Assembly: GCA_005888295.1 (NCBI GenBank)
Contig: VAWP01000059.1
Span: 3,246-36,015 of the forward strand
Direction of reading: 5' to 3'
Origin: Actinomycetota bacterium
GTDB lineage: Bacteria > Actinomycetota > Acidimicrobiia > Acidimicrobiales > AC-9
DNA length: 32,770 nucleotides
Made by a program: the position numbers and the translations under genes. Position 1 is the stretch's first letter. Every line of letters starts with the position of its first letter. The notes beneath the pieces were generated by a model. The model had not been told where the DNA came from. It made no database searches and worked only from the letters and a program-made list of their open reading frames with translations. Below are positions 23,180-31,221 of this stretch, piece after piece.

Positions 23180-24831
23180 GGCGGACCGGCCTGGAGCGTT
23201 CCGTCGCGCAGCTGCTGCCTGAGGATGAACTTCTGGACCTTGCCGGACGGCGTTCGAGGAAAGTCCGCCACCACGGAGAGCGACTCGGGCCATTTCTGAC
23301 GGGCCAGGCCGCTGGCCGCCAGGTGGGCGCGCACCTGCTCGAGCGTCGGAGCAGCCATGCGGTCGCCGACGCGCACCACGGCGGCGGCGTGCTCCCCGAG
23401 CCGCTCGTCGGGTGCGGCCACGACGGCGACCTCGGCCACCTCGTCCTGCTCCATCATGAGCTCTTCGATCTCCTGCGCGCTCACGTTCTCGCCGCCGCGG
23501 ATGATGACGTCGGAGATGCGATCCGTGATCGTGAGGTAGCCGTCATCGTCGAGGACACCTACATCTCCGGTCCGGTACCAGCCATCCCCCTCGAAGGCGG
23601 TGGCCGTGAGACGGGGGTCGGTGTAGCCGACGAAGCAGTCGGGGCCGCGGCTTCGGATCTCGCCGTTGCCGGCGAGCCGCACCTCGACCCCCGGCAGTGG
23701 ACGACCGTCGGTCCTGAGGCGCTTCGCCTCGGGTTCGTCGAGGAGGCAACCCGTGATCGAGGGATGCTCGGTGCTGCCGTAGGACCGGAACACGCTGATG
23801 CCGAGCTTCGTCGCCCGCTCGGTGACGGCCACGGGCACGGGAGATCCGCCGAGCCCCGCGAAGGGCATCAGGCTCAGGTGCTCGTCGCTCATGTCCGGGT
23901 GATCGAGGAGGCTCGTCAGGAAGTAGGTGGCGCCACCGGCCACGCCGAGCCCCTCCTCCCGCATCATGCGCAGGACCTCGCCCGGTTCCCAGACGTCGAT
24001 CAGGTTGACGGGTCGGTCCCGGAGCAGGGGCACGAGGAAGGCGTTGAGCATGCCGATGAAGTGGCCCACGGGTGCTCCCGTGATCTGCGGAGGGCCGCCT
24101 CTGGGAAACATGTAGTCGAGCTGCCGGGTCTCGCAGCCGATGGTCCGGTGCGAATGCACGACACCCTTGGCGTCGCGGGTCGTACCCGACGTGAAGCCGA
24201 CCACCGCCGGGTCGTCGGGGTCGACCGCGGCCGGCTGTGTCACAGGATCGACGTCGAGCATGCTCTCGAACGGTGTCGCACGCGTGGGCAGGTCCCGCGG
24301 CGGCGTCTCCCCGGCCACGAGCCACAGCGGACCCGGCCGATCCGAGAGCAGCGCCTCGTACACCTCGAGGTGGTCCGTGCGCCCGAAACGATCGGCGGTG
24401 ACGATCACGTCGGGCGACGTCTCCCGGAGGATGTGGTCGACCTCCTTGGCGCCGTAGAAGTGCACGACGGGGACGACGGCGGCGCCGAGGTATGCCGCCG
24501 CCCAGAACGTGATGCCCGCCTCCACCCAGTTCGGCAGCTGGAAGGCGACGACATCGCCCGGACCGACGCCCCTGGCCTGCAGCGACCACGCCAGCGAGCG
24601 GGCCGCCCGGTCCACGTCGCCGAAGGTGCCCGCCCAGGGGTGGACAGCGGAGCGCACGCGGAACGTCACGCCGCTCATCTCCTCGAGGCCAGCTGCCACC
24701 ATCGCTCCGAGCGTGGCGTCGTTCCACCACCCTCGGGCGAGGTACGACCGGGCGAGGTCGCCGGGCACCGCGCGCAGCTGCCAGCGCGGCCCGACCGTGG
24801 CGGTGTGGTCCCCCACCAGCCCTCCTCGCAT
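23176..24831 (-). CDS. Acyl-CoA synthetase, cyclohexanecarboxylate-CoA ligase-like
   Basis: From ATG 24831 the protein has about 551 residues. Motifs are VVGFTSGTTRDAKGVVHSHRT (P-loop), FRSYGSTEHPSITG (A5), WYRTGDVGVLDDDGYLTITDR, DVIIRGGENVSAQEIEEL (hinge) and FPRTPSGKVQKFILR with the catalytic Lys. It activates a carboxylic acid to its CoA thioester and probably opens the pathway encoded around it. The start could also be ATG 24870, which overlaps the ATG of the divergent reductase gene (CCATGC). The inner ATG is closer to where relatives start, but no clear ribosome site decides. It leads an operon with the CMD-like, Rieske and small-protein genes. Confidence 0.9.
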   Translation of the reverse strand: MRGGLVGDHTATVGPRWQLRAVPGDLARSYLARGWWNDATLGAMVAAGLEEMSGVTFRVRSAVHPWAGTFGDVDRAARSLAWSLQARGVGPGDVVAFQLPNWVEAGITFWAAAYLGAAVVPVVHFYGAKEVDHILRETSPDVIVTADRFGRTDHLEVYEALLSDRPGPLWLVAGETPPRDLPTRATPFESMLDVDPVTQPAAVDPDDPAVVGFTSGTTRDAKGVVHSHRTIGCETRQLDYMFPRGGPPQITGAPVGHFIGMLNAFLVPLLRDRPVNLIDVWEPGEVLRMMREEGLGVAGGATYFLTSLLDHPDMSDEHLSLMPFAGLGGSPVPVAVTERATKLGISVFRSYGSTEHPSITGCLLDEPEAKRLRTDGRPLPGVEVRLAGNGEIRSRGPDCFVGYTDPRLTATAFEGDGWYRTGDVGVLDDDGYLTITDRISDVIIRGGENVSAQEIEELMMEQDEVAEVAVVAAPDERLGEHAAAVVRVGDRMAAPTLEQVRAHLAASGLARQKWPESLSVVADFPRTPSGKVQKFILRQQLRDGTLQAGPP

Positions 24832-24868
24832 GGCCACCGCCTGGCCAACGGCCCAGGTCAAGCCCCCC

Positions 24869-25894
24869 ATGCGAGACCACGGCTTCCACCAGCTCCGCAT
24901 CGCGCGTGTCGTCAGCGAGACAGCCGACACCCGCTCCTTCGTGCTCGAGGTCCCCCCCGAGCTGGCGGCGGCGTTCGCCTACGAGGCCGGCCAGTTCTGC
25001 ACGTTCAGGGTCCCGATCGACGACCAGCAGCATTTCCGGTCGTACTCCATGTCCTCGACGCCAGCCGTTGACACCGAGCTGCAGGTGACGGTGAAGCGTG
25101 TGCCCGGCGGCGTGGTGTCGAACTGGATGATCGACACCCTGGCACCGGGCGACGTGATCGAGACGAGCTGTCCAGCCGGGGTGTTCTGCCTGGGGCCCGA
25201 CGACGGCGATGTCGTGGCGTTCGCCGCCGGCAGTGGGATCACACCTGTGTTCTCGATCGTGAAGGCGGCCCTCGCCTCGACCTCACGCCGGGTGCGTGTT
25301 CTCTATGCCAACCGGGACCGGGACTCGATCATCTTCGCTGCAGCGCTCGAGCGCCTCGGCGAGCGCCACCCCGGTCGCCTCGCCGTCGCCCACCATCTCG
25401 ACGTCGAAGAGGGCTTCGTCGACGCCGACGTGGTGGGTCCCTTCATCAGCACGGGGGCTGACGCCGAGTACTTCATCTGTGGCCCAGCGCCGTTCATGGA
25501 CCTCGTCGAGGGCGCGCTCGTCGATCGCCATGTGGACGAGCGCCGAGTCCACGTCGAGCGGTTCACGCCGCCTGAACCGATCCCGCAGCCCGAGCCGGAG
25601 AACGTCGAGGCGAGCGGATCGCGGGTCACGATCGAGCTCGGCGGCCGCACCGACGGCGTCGACCACCACCCCGGCACGACGATCCTGCAGACGGCGCGCC
25701 AGATGGGGATGACACCACCATCGTCGTGCGAGTCGGGCAGCTGCGCCACGTGCATGGCCAGGCTCGTCGAGGGCGCCGTCACGATGCACGTCAACGATGC
25801 CCTGACCGACGACGAGGTCGAGGAGGGATGGGTACTCACCTGTCAGGCCGTCCCGACCACCTCCTCGGTGCGCGTCCGCTACGAGGGGGTGTGA
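24869..25894 (+). CDS. Ferredoxin reductase with C-terminal 2Fe-2S domain (KshB/PaaE-like)
   Basis: The protein is 341 residues in three parts: a flavin-binding barrel with FRSYSMSSTP; an NAD(P) domain with FAAGSGITPVFSIVKA and EYFICGPAPFMD; and a plant-type ferredoxin with Cys287, 292, 295 and 325 (CESGSCATC...LTC). This is the architecture of KshB, PaaE and phenol-type reductases that deliver NADH electrons to Rieske oxygenases. It lies divergent from the operon holding the Rieske subunit, 37 bp between the two start codons. It is therefore the most likely electron donor for it. It heads an operon with the NTF2-like and amidohydrolase genes. Confidence 0.93.
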   Translation: MRDHGFHQLRIARVVSETADTRSFVLEVPPELAAAFAYEAGQFCTFRVPIDDQQHFRSYSMSSTPAVDTELQVTVKRVPGGVVSNWMIDTLAPGDVIETSCPAGVFCLGPDDGDVVAFAAGSGITPVFSIVKAALASTSRRVRVLYANRDRDSIIFAAALERLGERHPGRLAVAHHLDVEEGFVDADVVGPFISTGADAEYFICGPAPFMDLVEGALVDRHVDERRVHVERFTPPEPIPQPEPENVEASGSRVTIELGGRTDGVDHHPGTTILQTARQMGMTPPSSCESGSCATCMARLVEGAVTMHVNDALTDDEVEEGWVLTCQAVPTTSSVRVRYEGV

Positions 25895-25900
25895 CTCGAG

Positions 25901-26338
25901 ATGCCCGACGATGCCCGACGGATCGCTGATCTCGTAGAGCTCCAGGCGCTCTGTGCCCGCTACATGATGTACGCGAGCCAGTTCACCGAGAACCGGTGGC
26001 TCGACGTGTTCACACCCGATGCCGAGTACAACGCGTTCGGAACGGCCTACACCCTCGAGCGCTTCCCGGCCCTGCTGGATGCCGCGCCTCGTGGCCAGTT
26101 CATCGGCAACATGCCCGTCGTCGATCTGCACGGCGACCGCGCCACCGGCACCCAGCACTTCGTCTTCATCGACCAGGAGACACACGCCATGCGTCTGGGC
26201 TGGTATCGGGACGAGTACCGGCGCACGCCGGACGGCTGGCGCATTCACCGGAGGGCGACCACGTTCATGCGCAAGCATGGTGGCTTCGACTCCGGCCGAC
26301 CCCACGATCCGCTCGCTGACGTCGGTGAAGGAAGGTGA
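25901..26338 (+). CDS. NTF2/SnoaL-like protein
   Basis: The protein is 145 residues. It shows LVELQALCARYMMYASQFTENRWLDVFTPDAEYNAFG and later GTQHFVFIDQETHAMRLGWYRDEYRRTPDGWRIHRR, the helix-and-curved-sheet pattern of SnoaL_4 / ring-hydroxylating beta-subunit proteins. It starts 6 bp after the reductase stop, and its own stop overlaps the next start (GTGA). It could be a small enzyme (isomerase, dehydratase) or a beta-like subunit partnering with the Rieske alpha subunit. The sequence cannot decide between these. Confidence 0.85.
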   Translation: MPDDARRIADLVELQALCARYMMYASQFTENRWLDVFTPDAEYNAFGTAYTLERFPALLDAAPRGQFIGNMPVVDLHGDRATGTQHFVFIDQETHAMRLGWYRDEYRRTPDGWRIHRRATTFMRKHGGFDSGRPHDPLADVGEGR

Positions 26339-27567
26339 CAGTGACCGACTTGCCCAAGGCCATCAGCGTCGACGACCACGTCGTCGAGCCCCCGAACCTG
26401 TGGCAGGAACGGCTCCCCGCCAGCATGCGCGACAAGGGGCCCCGCATCGAGCGAGCCAGGTGGGGTGAGTTCTCACTCGACGTCGGCGCAAAGTACAAGC
26501 AGGAGATGACCGAGGATGGCGAGTGGGGCGACTATTGGGTCTACGAGGATCGCCTCGTGTACGTGCACAAGCGGCACGTCGCCATTCCTCTCGACGCCAC
26601 GCCCGACGGCGACGTCAGCCGCTTCGATCGCAGCAGGATGTTCATCGGTGCTCTCACCTACGACGAGATGCGGCCGGGCTGCTACGACCCAGCGGCGCGC
26701 GTCGCCGATCTCGCTCTCGCCGGCGTCGACGGATCGATCGCCTTTCCGACGTTCCCCCGCTTCTGCGGTCAGACCTTCATGGAGGGCAAGGACCTCGAGC
26801 TCGGGTTGCAGTGCGTGCGCGCGTACAACGACTGGATGATCGAGGAATGGTGCGCCGACTCCGGCGGCGTCCTCATGCCGCTGTGCCTGATCCCCCTGTG
26901 GGACGTCGGCCTGGCGGTCGACGAGGTCACCCGGAACGCAGCACGCGGCGCACGGGCCATTTGCTTCAGCGAGATACCGACACACCTCTCGCTTCCCAGC
27001 ATCCACTCCGGCTACTGGGACCCGCTCTTCGCCGTCTGCCAGGAGACGCGCACGACGGTCTGCATGCACATCGGATCCTCGTCGAAGATGCCGTCGGCAT
27101 CGCCGGACGCCCCGCCGTCGACCGAGATCATGCTGTCGTGCAACAACTCAATGGCGTCGCTGGCAGACTTCCTGTTCTCAGGGGTGCTCGTCCGGTTTCC
27201 AGAGCTCAAGTTGTCGTACTCGGAAGGCCAGATCGGCTGGATCCCGTACGCGCTCGAGCGAGCCGACAACACCTGGAAGTACCACTCGAGTTGGACGAAG
27301 GCCGACGAAGCCATCCCAGAGCCGCCGTCGACCTATTACCGGGGCCGCATCTTCGGGTGCTTCACCAACGATGTCCACGGGATGGCATCGATCGACGCCG
27401 TCGGCGAGGACAACGTCTGCTTCGAGACCGACTACCCGCATACGGACACGACGTGGCCGTTCGTGCAGGAGGAGGTCGAGCGCATGACCGCAGCCCTGAC
27501 CGGCGAGCAGCGCTACAAGGTCCTCCGCGGCAATGCCATCCGGATGCTGGATCTCGAACGAGCCTGA
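26335..27567 (+). CDS. Metal-dependent amidohydrolase family protein (PF04909-like)
   Basis: The protein is about 410 residues. It opens with ISVDDHVVEPPNLW, in which D-D-H replaces the usual D-x-H. It has a central TVCMHIGSSSK histidine and a late CFETDYPHTDTTWP motif, all of the TIM-barrel amidohydrolase-2 group. Members hydrate, decarboxylate or hydrolyse ring-cleavage and beta-keto products. It starts at GTG 26335, or GTG 26341, which has the better ribosome site (GGAAGG, 5 nt). It is the last gene of the reductase operon and ends 4 bp before the convergent TetR stop. Such proteins often sit in actinobacterial degradation clusters with Rieske and CoA-ligase genes. Confidence 0.9.
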   Translation: MTVTDLPKAISVDDHVVEPPNLWQERLPASMRDKGPRIERARWGEFSLDVGAKYKQEMTEDGEWGDYWVYEDRLVYVHKRHVAIPLDATPDGDVSRFDRSRMFIGALTYDEMRPGCYDPAARVADLALAGVDGSIAFPTFPRFCGQTFMEGKDLELGLQCVRAYNDWMIEEWCADSGGVLMPLCLIPLWDVGLAVDEVTRNAARGARAICFSEIPTHLSLPSIHSGYWDPLFAVCQETRTTVCMHIGSSSKMPSASPDAPPSTEIMLSCNNSMASLADFLFSGVLVRFPELKLSYSEGQIGWIPYALERADNTWKYHSSWTKADEAIPEPPSTYYRGRIFGCFTNDVHGMASIDAVGEDNVCFETDYPHTDTTWPFVQEEVERMTAALTGEQRYKVLRGNAIRMLDLERA

Positions 27568-27571
27568 TTCG

Positions 27572-28282
27572 TCACGACCGACGCGGCTGGCCCTGGAGGC
27601 CGTGCAGGCAGAACTGCCAGGTCTCCTCGGCCGTGACCCGTGTCCGGGGGTTGTGGGCAAGGCGATTTCCCAGCCAGCTCGACAGCACTGTCTGCTGGAC
27701 GAGCGCCGCAGCCCGCCGGGTATCAGCGGTCTCGATGACGCCAGCGGCAACCGCCTCGTCGAGCAGCGCCAGGAGCATGTTCGAGACCGGTGCTATCGCT
27801 GCCTTCACGCGCTCGGGATGGTTGGCGACGAGCTGCAGGGTGAACTCCATGATCGGCCGACGGTTGTGAGAGCCCCGCCGGCGGGGTCTTACCTCGGGTT
27901 CGCACCAGTAGTGGAGACGGATCGTGAAGGCGTGTAGGCGCTCCAGGGGCTTGGTCTCGGACTCGACCACCTGACGGATGTCTTCGGCCGACTCACTGAC
28001 GGTCTCCTCGAAGAGGGCCAGAAGGAGCTCGTCCTTGCCGTCGAAGTGCTGATAGAAGGCCCGCAGCGACTGCCTGGAGCGGTCGATGACCTCCTGGATC
28101 GTGAAGTCGGTCGTTCCTCTCTCGTCGATCAGCGAGAAGGCCGCATCGACGAAGCGCTGGACCCGGTCCTCGGCTCGCGACCGCGCAGCTGTGAGGCTGC
28201 GTGAGACGGCACGCCGGCGCCACGAGGGCTCGCCGACGTCGGAGACACCGCCGCTCTCTGCCCGTCCGGGGTTGCCGCTCAC
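27572..28282 (-). CDS. TetR-family regulator (third)
   Basis: The protein is about 236 residues. It has a SWRRRAVSRSLTAARSRAEDRVQRFVDAAFSL pre-helix, then the HTH TDFTIQEVIDRSRQSLRAFYQHFDGKDELLLALFEE, followed by a helical effector domain containing LHYWCEPEVRPRRRGSHNRRP. It is a clear paralogue of the TetR at 20091-20774, with long shared stretches in the HTH and C-terminal half. GTG 28282 is chosen, because TAGCGT lies 7 nt before it; GTG 28291 overlaps that box. It stands between the Rieske cluster and the mutase/crotonase cluster. Confidence 0.88.
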   Translation of the reverse strand: MSGNPGRAESGGVSDVGEPSWRRRAVSRSLTAARSRAEDRVQRFVDAAFSLIDERGTTDFTIQEVIDRSRQSLRAFYQHFDGKDELLLALFEETVSESAEDIRQVVESETKPLERLHAFTIRLHYWCEPEVRPRRRGSHNRRPIMEFTLQLVANHPERVKAAIAPVSNMLLALLDEAVAAGVIETADTRRAAALVQQTVLSSWLGNRLAHNPRTRVTAEETWQFCLHGLQGQPRRS

Positions 28283-28289
28283 CAAGCTC

Positions 28290-28295
28290 ACGCTA
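28290..28295 (-). promoter_or_regulatory. -10 box (TAGCGT) for the third TetR gene
   Basis: TAGCGT on the minus strand lies 7 nt before GTG 28282. It supports a leaderless start and argues against the longer GTG start. Confidence 0.4.
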
Positions 28296-28336
28296 CCAGC
28301 GCCGTGGTCCGAGCGAGCGGGATGTGGACCCGCTGG

Positions 28337-29128
28337 TCAGCCCGGTCTCCGTCTCTCTTCCATGGCCTCGACCGCGGCCCAGTGCGCGTCAGCTGTCCAC
28401 AGCCGGGCGAAGGCGTCAGTCGCACCAGCCTCGAGCTCCGGGTGGACCGAAGGAGCCGCCGCGTCGATCACGGACTTGACGGCGCGAGTCGTGCCCGGCG
28501 CGAGAGCGGCCATCCGCCGCGTGAGGCTGCGCCAGTGGTCGTCGAACGCGGCTCGCGGGATGACGACGTCGATCAGCCCGATGCGCTGGGCGGCGGGGGC
28601 CTCGTAGACCTCACCAGTGGCGACCGCGAGCAGGGCTCGGCTCCGGCCTATGGTCAGTGCCAGCCGCTCTACGCCGCCCCATGCGGGCATGATGCCCAGG
28701 CTCACCTGGTTGAACCCGATCTTGACGTCCTCGGCCGCGACACGGACATCGGCGGCGATGGCCACCTCGGCGCCGCCTCCGAGGGCGTGGCCGTTCAGCG
28801 CGGCAACGACGGGCACGGGCAAGGCGGCGACCCGGTCGAGGACCCGCCGCACGCGACAGGCCATGTCAACCGCGTCCTCGTACGTCCGGACCGCGCTGAG
28901 CTCCCGCAGGTCCCCTCCGGAGACGAAGGCCCGGTCTCCCCCACCTCGGACCACGAGGACGGCGGCGCCCGACTCCACGACATCGTCGAGCGCCGCGTCG
29001 AGCTCGTCGACGGTCGACATCCCGATGGCGTTGCGGACGTCGGGCCGGTCGATCGTCACGACTGCGACCCCGCCCTCGATCTCGACGTCAACGCCACCCG
29101 GGGTGGAGCTGCGGTTGTGCTCGGGCAT
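28337..29128 (-). CDS. Enoyl-CoA hydratase (crotonase) family protein
   Basis: The protein is 263 residues. It has VVTIDRPDVRNAIGM, the oxyanion segment FVSGGDLREL, and AALNGHALGGGAEVAIAADVRVAAE. Aligned by eye to rat hydratase, the first catalytic Glu is Glu121, but the second is Gln141 (IGFNQVSLGIMPAWGG). The IMPAWGG segment is otherwise typical. A full hydratase seems unlikely, and an isomerase or decarboxylase-type crotonase is possible. GAGGAG lies 7 nt before ATG 29128. It is divergent from the acyl-CoA mutase operon, so the two may share a substrate. Confidence 0.88.
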   Translation of the reverse strand: MPEHNRSSTPGGVDVEIEGGVAVVTIDRPDVRNAIGMSTVDELDAALDDVVESGAAVLVVRGGGDRAFVSGGDLRELSAVRTYEDAVDMACRVRRVLDRVAALPVPVVAALNGHALGGGAEVAIAADVRVAAEDVKIGFNQVSLGIMPAWGGVERLALTIGRSRALLAVATGEVYEAPAAQRIGLIDVVIPRAAFDDHWRSLTRRMAALAPGTTRAVKSVIDAAAPSVHPELEAGATDAFARLWTADAHWAAVEAMEERRRPG

Positions 29129-29218
29129 CGATCGTCTCCTCGGGACGCGCGGGCGTGATAATAGCGCTCTCCTGTTGCGGGCAACGATGGCCTCTTTTCC
29201 TGGAAGGGCCGTTTCCTC

Positions 29219-29224
29219 TACGAT
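29219..29224 (+). promoter_or_regulatory. -10 box (TACGAT) of the mutase operon
   Basis: TACGAT lies exactly 6 nt before ATG 29231 and there is no ribosome site. A leaderless operon transcript is likely. Confidence 0.5.
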
Positions 29225-29230
29225 TGCGCC

Positions 29231-30817
29231 ATGGACCCGACGGTCTCCAGCGAGTCAGGGATCCCCTTGGCGCCGAGCTACGGGCCAGCTGATCTTCCAC
29301 CGGCCGAGTCGATCCCCCCGCCGGGCGTGTTCCCGTTCACGCGGGGCAATTTCCCGGACGGTTACCGGGGGCGACCCTGGACCATCCGCCAGTACTCCGG
29401 CTTCGGCACCGCCGAGGAGTCGAACGAGCGTTATCGCTACCTCCTCGGCCAGGGTGCCACGGGGCTCTCGGTCGCCTTCGATCTTCCGACACAGTGTGGG
29501 TACGACTCCGACCACCCTGACGTCGAGGAGGAGGTCGGCAGGGTGGGAGTGGCCATCGACACGCTGGCCGACGCCGAGATCCTCTTCGGTCAGATCCCGC
29601 TCGACGCCATCAGCACGAGCTTCACCATCAACGGGACGGCAGCGATCATCCTCGCCTTCTACGTCGCCGTCGGCGAGAAGCAGGGTGTCGACCGAGCGAA
29701 GCTGCGGGGCACGATCCAGAACGACATCCTGAAGGAGTACGTGAGCCGCGGCACCTGGATCTGGCCACCGCGCCCGTCGCTCCGGCTCATCGCCGACACG
29801 ATCGAGTTCTGCGCCGACGAGATTCCCCGGTTCAACGCCATATCGGTGGCAGGAGCGCACTTTCGCGACGCCGGCGCCAACGCGGCACAGGAGATGGCCT
29901 TCACGCTCATGGACGGCATGACCTACTGCGAGGAGGTCGTCAGGCGGGGGCGCATGACGATCGACCAGTTCGCCCCGCAGGTCTCGTTCTTCTTCTATAC
30001 GCACGGGGACTTCTTCGAGGAGATCGCCAAGTACCGCGCCGGTCGCCGACGGTGGGCCCGGATCGTTCGGGAGCGGTTCGGCGCCAAGGACGACCGCTCG
30101 TGCATGTTTCGGGTCGGCTGCGTCGCCGGAGGTGCGTCGCTCCACGCCCCGCAAGCCCGCAACAACATCGTGCGAGTCGCCTACGAGGCCCTGGCCTCCG
30201 TGCTCGGAGGCGTCCAATCGATGTTCACGGCCGCGTGGGACGAGCCGTTCGCCATCCCGAGCGAGGACTCGGCCACCCTCGCCCTGCGCACGCAGCAGGT
30301 GCTCGCCCACGAGACGGGTGTGACACGGGTCGCCGACCCACTCGGGGGTTCCTACTTCGTCGAGGCGTTGACCGACGCCGTCGAAGGGCGCGTGGTGGAG
30401 ATCATGGACGACCTCGAGCGCGTGGGCGGGATGGTCAAGGCCATCGAGGACGGCTACCTGCAACGCCTCATCTCCGAGGAGGCGTTCCGCGTCGAGCAGG
30501 CGATGCGCTCCGCTGAGCGGTCGATCGTCGGGGTGAACAAGTTCCGTGTCGACGAGGACCAGCCCGAGATCGACGGCTACGAGCTGGACGAGAAGGGCCG
30601 GACCCGCCAGCTCGAGCGGCTCGCCGAGGTCAAGCGCTCACGTTCGGCTGTCGACGTGCGGACAACGCTCTCCGCCCTTGCCACCGCGGCCGACAGGGAC
30701 GACGACAACCTCATGCCATATCTCGTCGACTGCGCCAAGGCGTACTGCACCGTGGGCGAGATGGTGGACGTGCTCAAGGAGCGGTGGGGCGAGTTCCAGC
30801 AGCCGGTGGTCTTCTGA
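29231..30817 (+). CDS. B12-dependent acyl-CoA mutase, large (catalytic) subunit
   Basis: The protein is 528 residues, with the substrate TIM barrel only and no B12 domain. It shows RPWTIRQYSGFGTAEESN, LSVAFDLPTQCGYDSDHP, and GTIQNDILKEYVSRGTW. The positions that separate the subfamilies are Tyr55 (MCM Tyr89; Phe in isobutyryl-CoA mutase), Gln163, and Arg173 (MCM Arg207; Gln in isobutyryl-CoA mutase). On these it reads as methylmalonyl-CoA-type, able to hold a substrate carboxylate. Yet the split layout and LPTQ.GYDSDHP look like isobutyryl-type enzymes, and the His244 region is AGAHFRDAG instead of SGYHMQEAG. Product class is therefore open: methylmalonyl, ethylmalonyl or another branched acyl-CoA. 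It is followed by its B12 subunit with a 1-nt overlap (TGATG). Confidence 0.9.
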   Translation: MDPTVSSESGIPLAPSYGPADLPPAESIPPPGVFPFTRGNFPDGYRGRPWTIRQYSGFGTAEESNERYRYLLGQGATGLSVAFDLPTQCGYDSDHPDVEEEVGRVGVAIDTLADAEILFGQIPLDAISTSFTINGTAAIILAFYVAVGEKQGVDRAKLRGTIQNDILKEYVSRGTWIWPPRPSLRLIADTIEFCADEIPRFNAISVAGAHFRDAGANAAQEMAFTLMDGMTYCEEVVRRGRMTIDQFAPQVSFFFYTHGDFFEEIAKYRAGRRRWARIVRERFGAKDDRSCMFRVGCVAGGASLHAPQARNNIVRVAYEALASVLGGVQSMFTAAWDEPFAIPSEDSATLALRTQQVLAHETGVTRVADPLGGSYFVEALTDAVEGRVVEIMDDLERVGGMVKAIEDGYLQRLISEEAFRVEQAMRSAERSIVGVNKFRVDEDQPEIDGYELDEKGRTRQLERLAEVKRSRSAVDVRTTLSALATAADRDDDNLMPYLVDCAKAYCTVGEMVDVLKERWGEFQQPVVF

Positions 30818-31221
30818 TGCCGGTTCGGGTGCTCGTCGCCAAGCCGGGCCTGGACGGCCACGACCGCGGCGCCAAGCTCGTGGCCCGCACCCTGCGCGAC
30901 GCCGGGTTCGAGGTGATCTACCTCGGCATCCGGCAACGACCCGAGTCGATCGCTGCCGTCGCCCTGCAGGAAGACGTCGAGATCGTGGGGCTCAGCCTCC
31001 TCAGCGGCGCCCACGTCGCTCTGACACAGAAGACGGCGGAGGCGCTCCGTGCCGCAGGTGCAGACGACGTGCTCCTCGTCGTCGGAGGGACGATTCCCCG
31101 CCGCGACGTCCCTCGCCTGGAGGCTGCCGGAGCGGCCGCCGTGTACCCGACCGGCACGCCGCTCGAGACCCTGGTGGACAGCCTGCGAGCGCTGTCGGGG
31201 ACGCTACAGACGTCGTCGTGA
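30817..31221 (+). CDS. B12-binding small subunit of the acyl-CoA mutase
   Basis: The protein is 134 residues. It is a stand-alone cobalamin domain: VRVLVAKPGLDGHDRGAKL has the D-x-H-x-x-G loop with the lower-axial His, then GLSLLSGAH, and DDVLLVVGGTIPRRD as the Gly-Gly loop. This is the usual small subunit of split mutases (isobutyryl- and archaeal methylmalonyl-CoA types). The start ATG overlaps the large subunit stop, and its stop overlaps the next start (GTGA). Equal dosage of the two subunits is therefore likely. Confidence 0.95.
   Translation: MPVRVLVAKPGLDGHDRGAKLVARTLRDAGFEVIYLGIRQRPESIAAVALQEDVEIVGLSLLSGAHVALTQKTAEALRAAGADDVLLVVGGTIPRRDVPRLEAAGAAAVYPTGTPLETLVDSLRALSGTLQTSS

Noticed and set aside
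23152-25071. A 639-residue plus-strand protein
   Set aside because: It is a shadow of the acyl-CoA synthetase, with composition dominated by Arg, Gly and His and no motif.
29174-29185. GTTGC-GG-GCAAC as an operator in the mutase/crotonase intergenic region
   Set aside because: The arms are only 5 bp and the element is common in such DNA; too weak to list as a feature.
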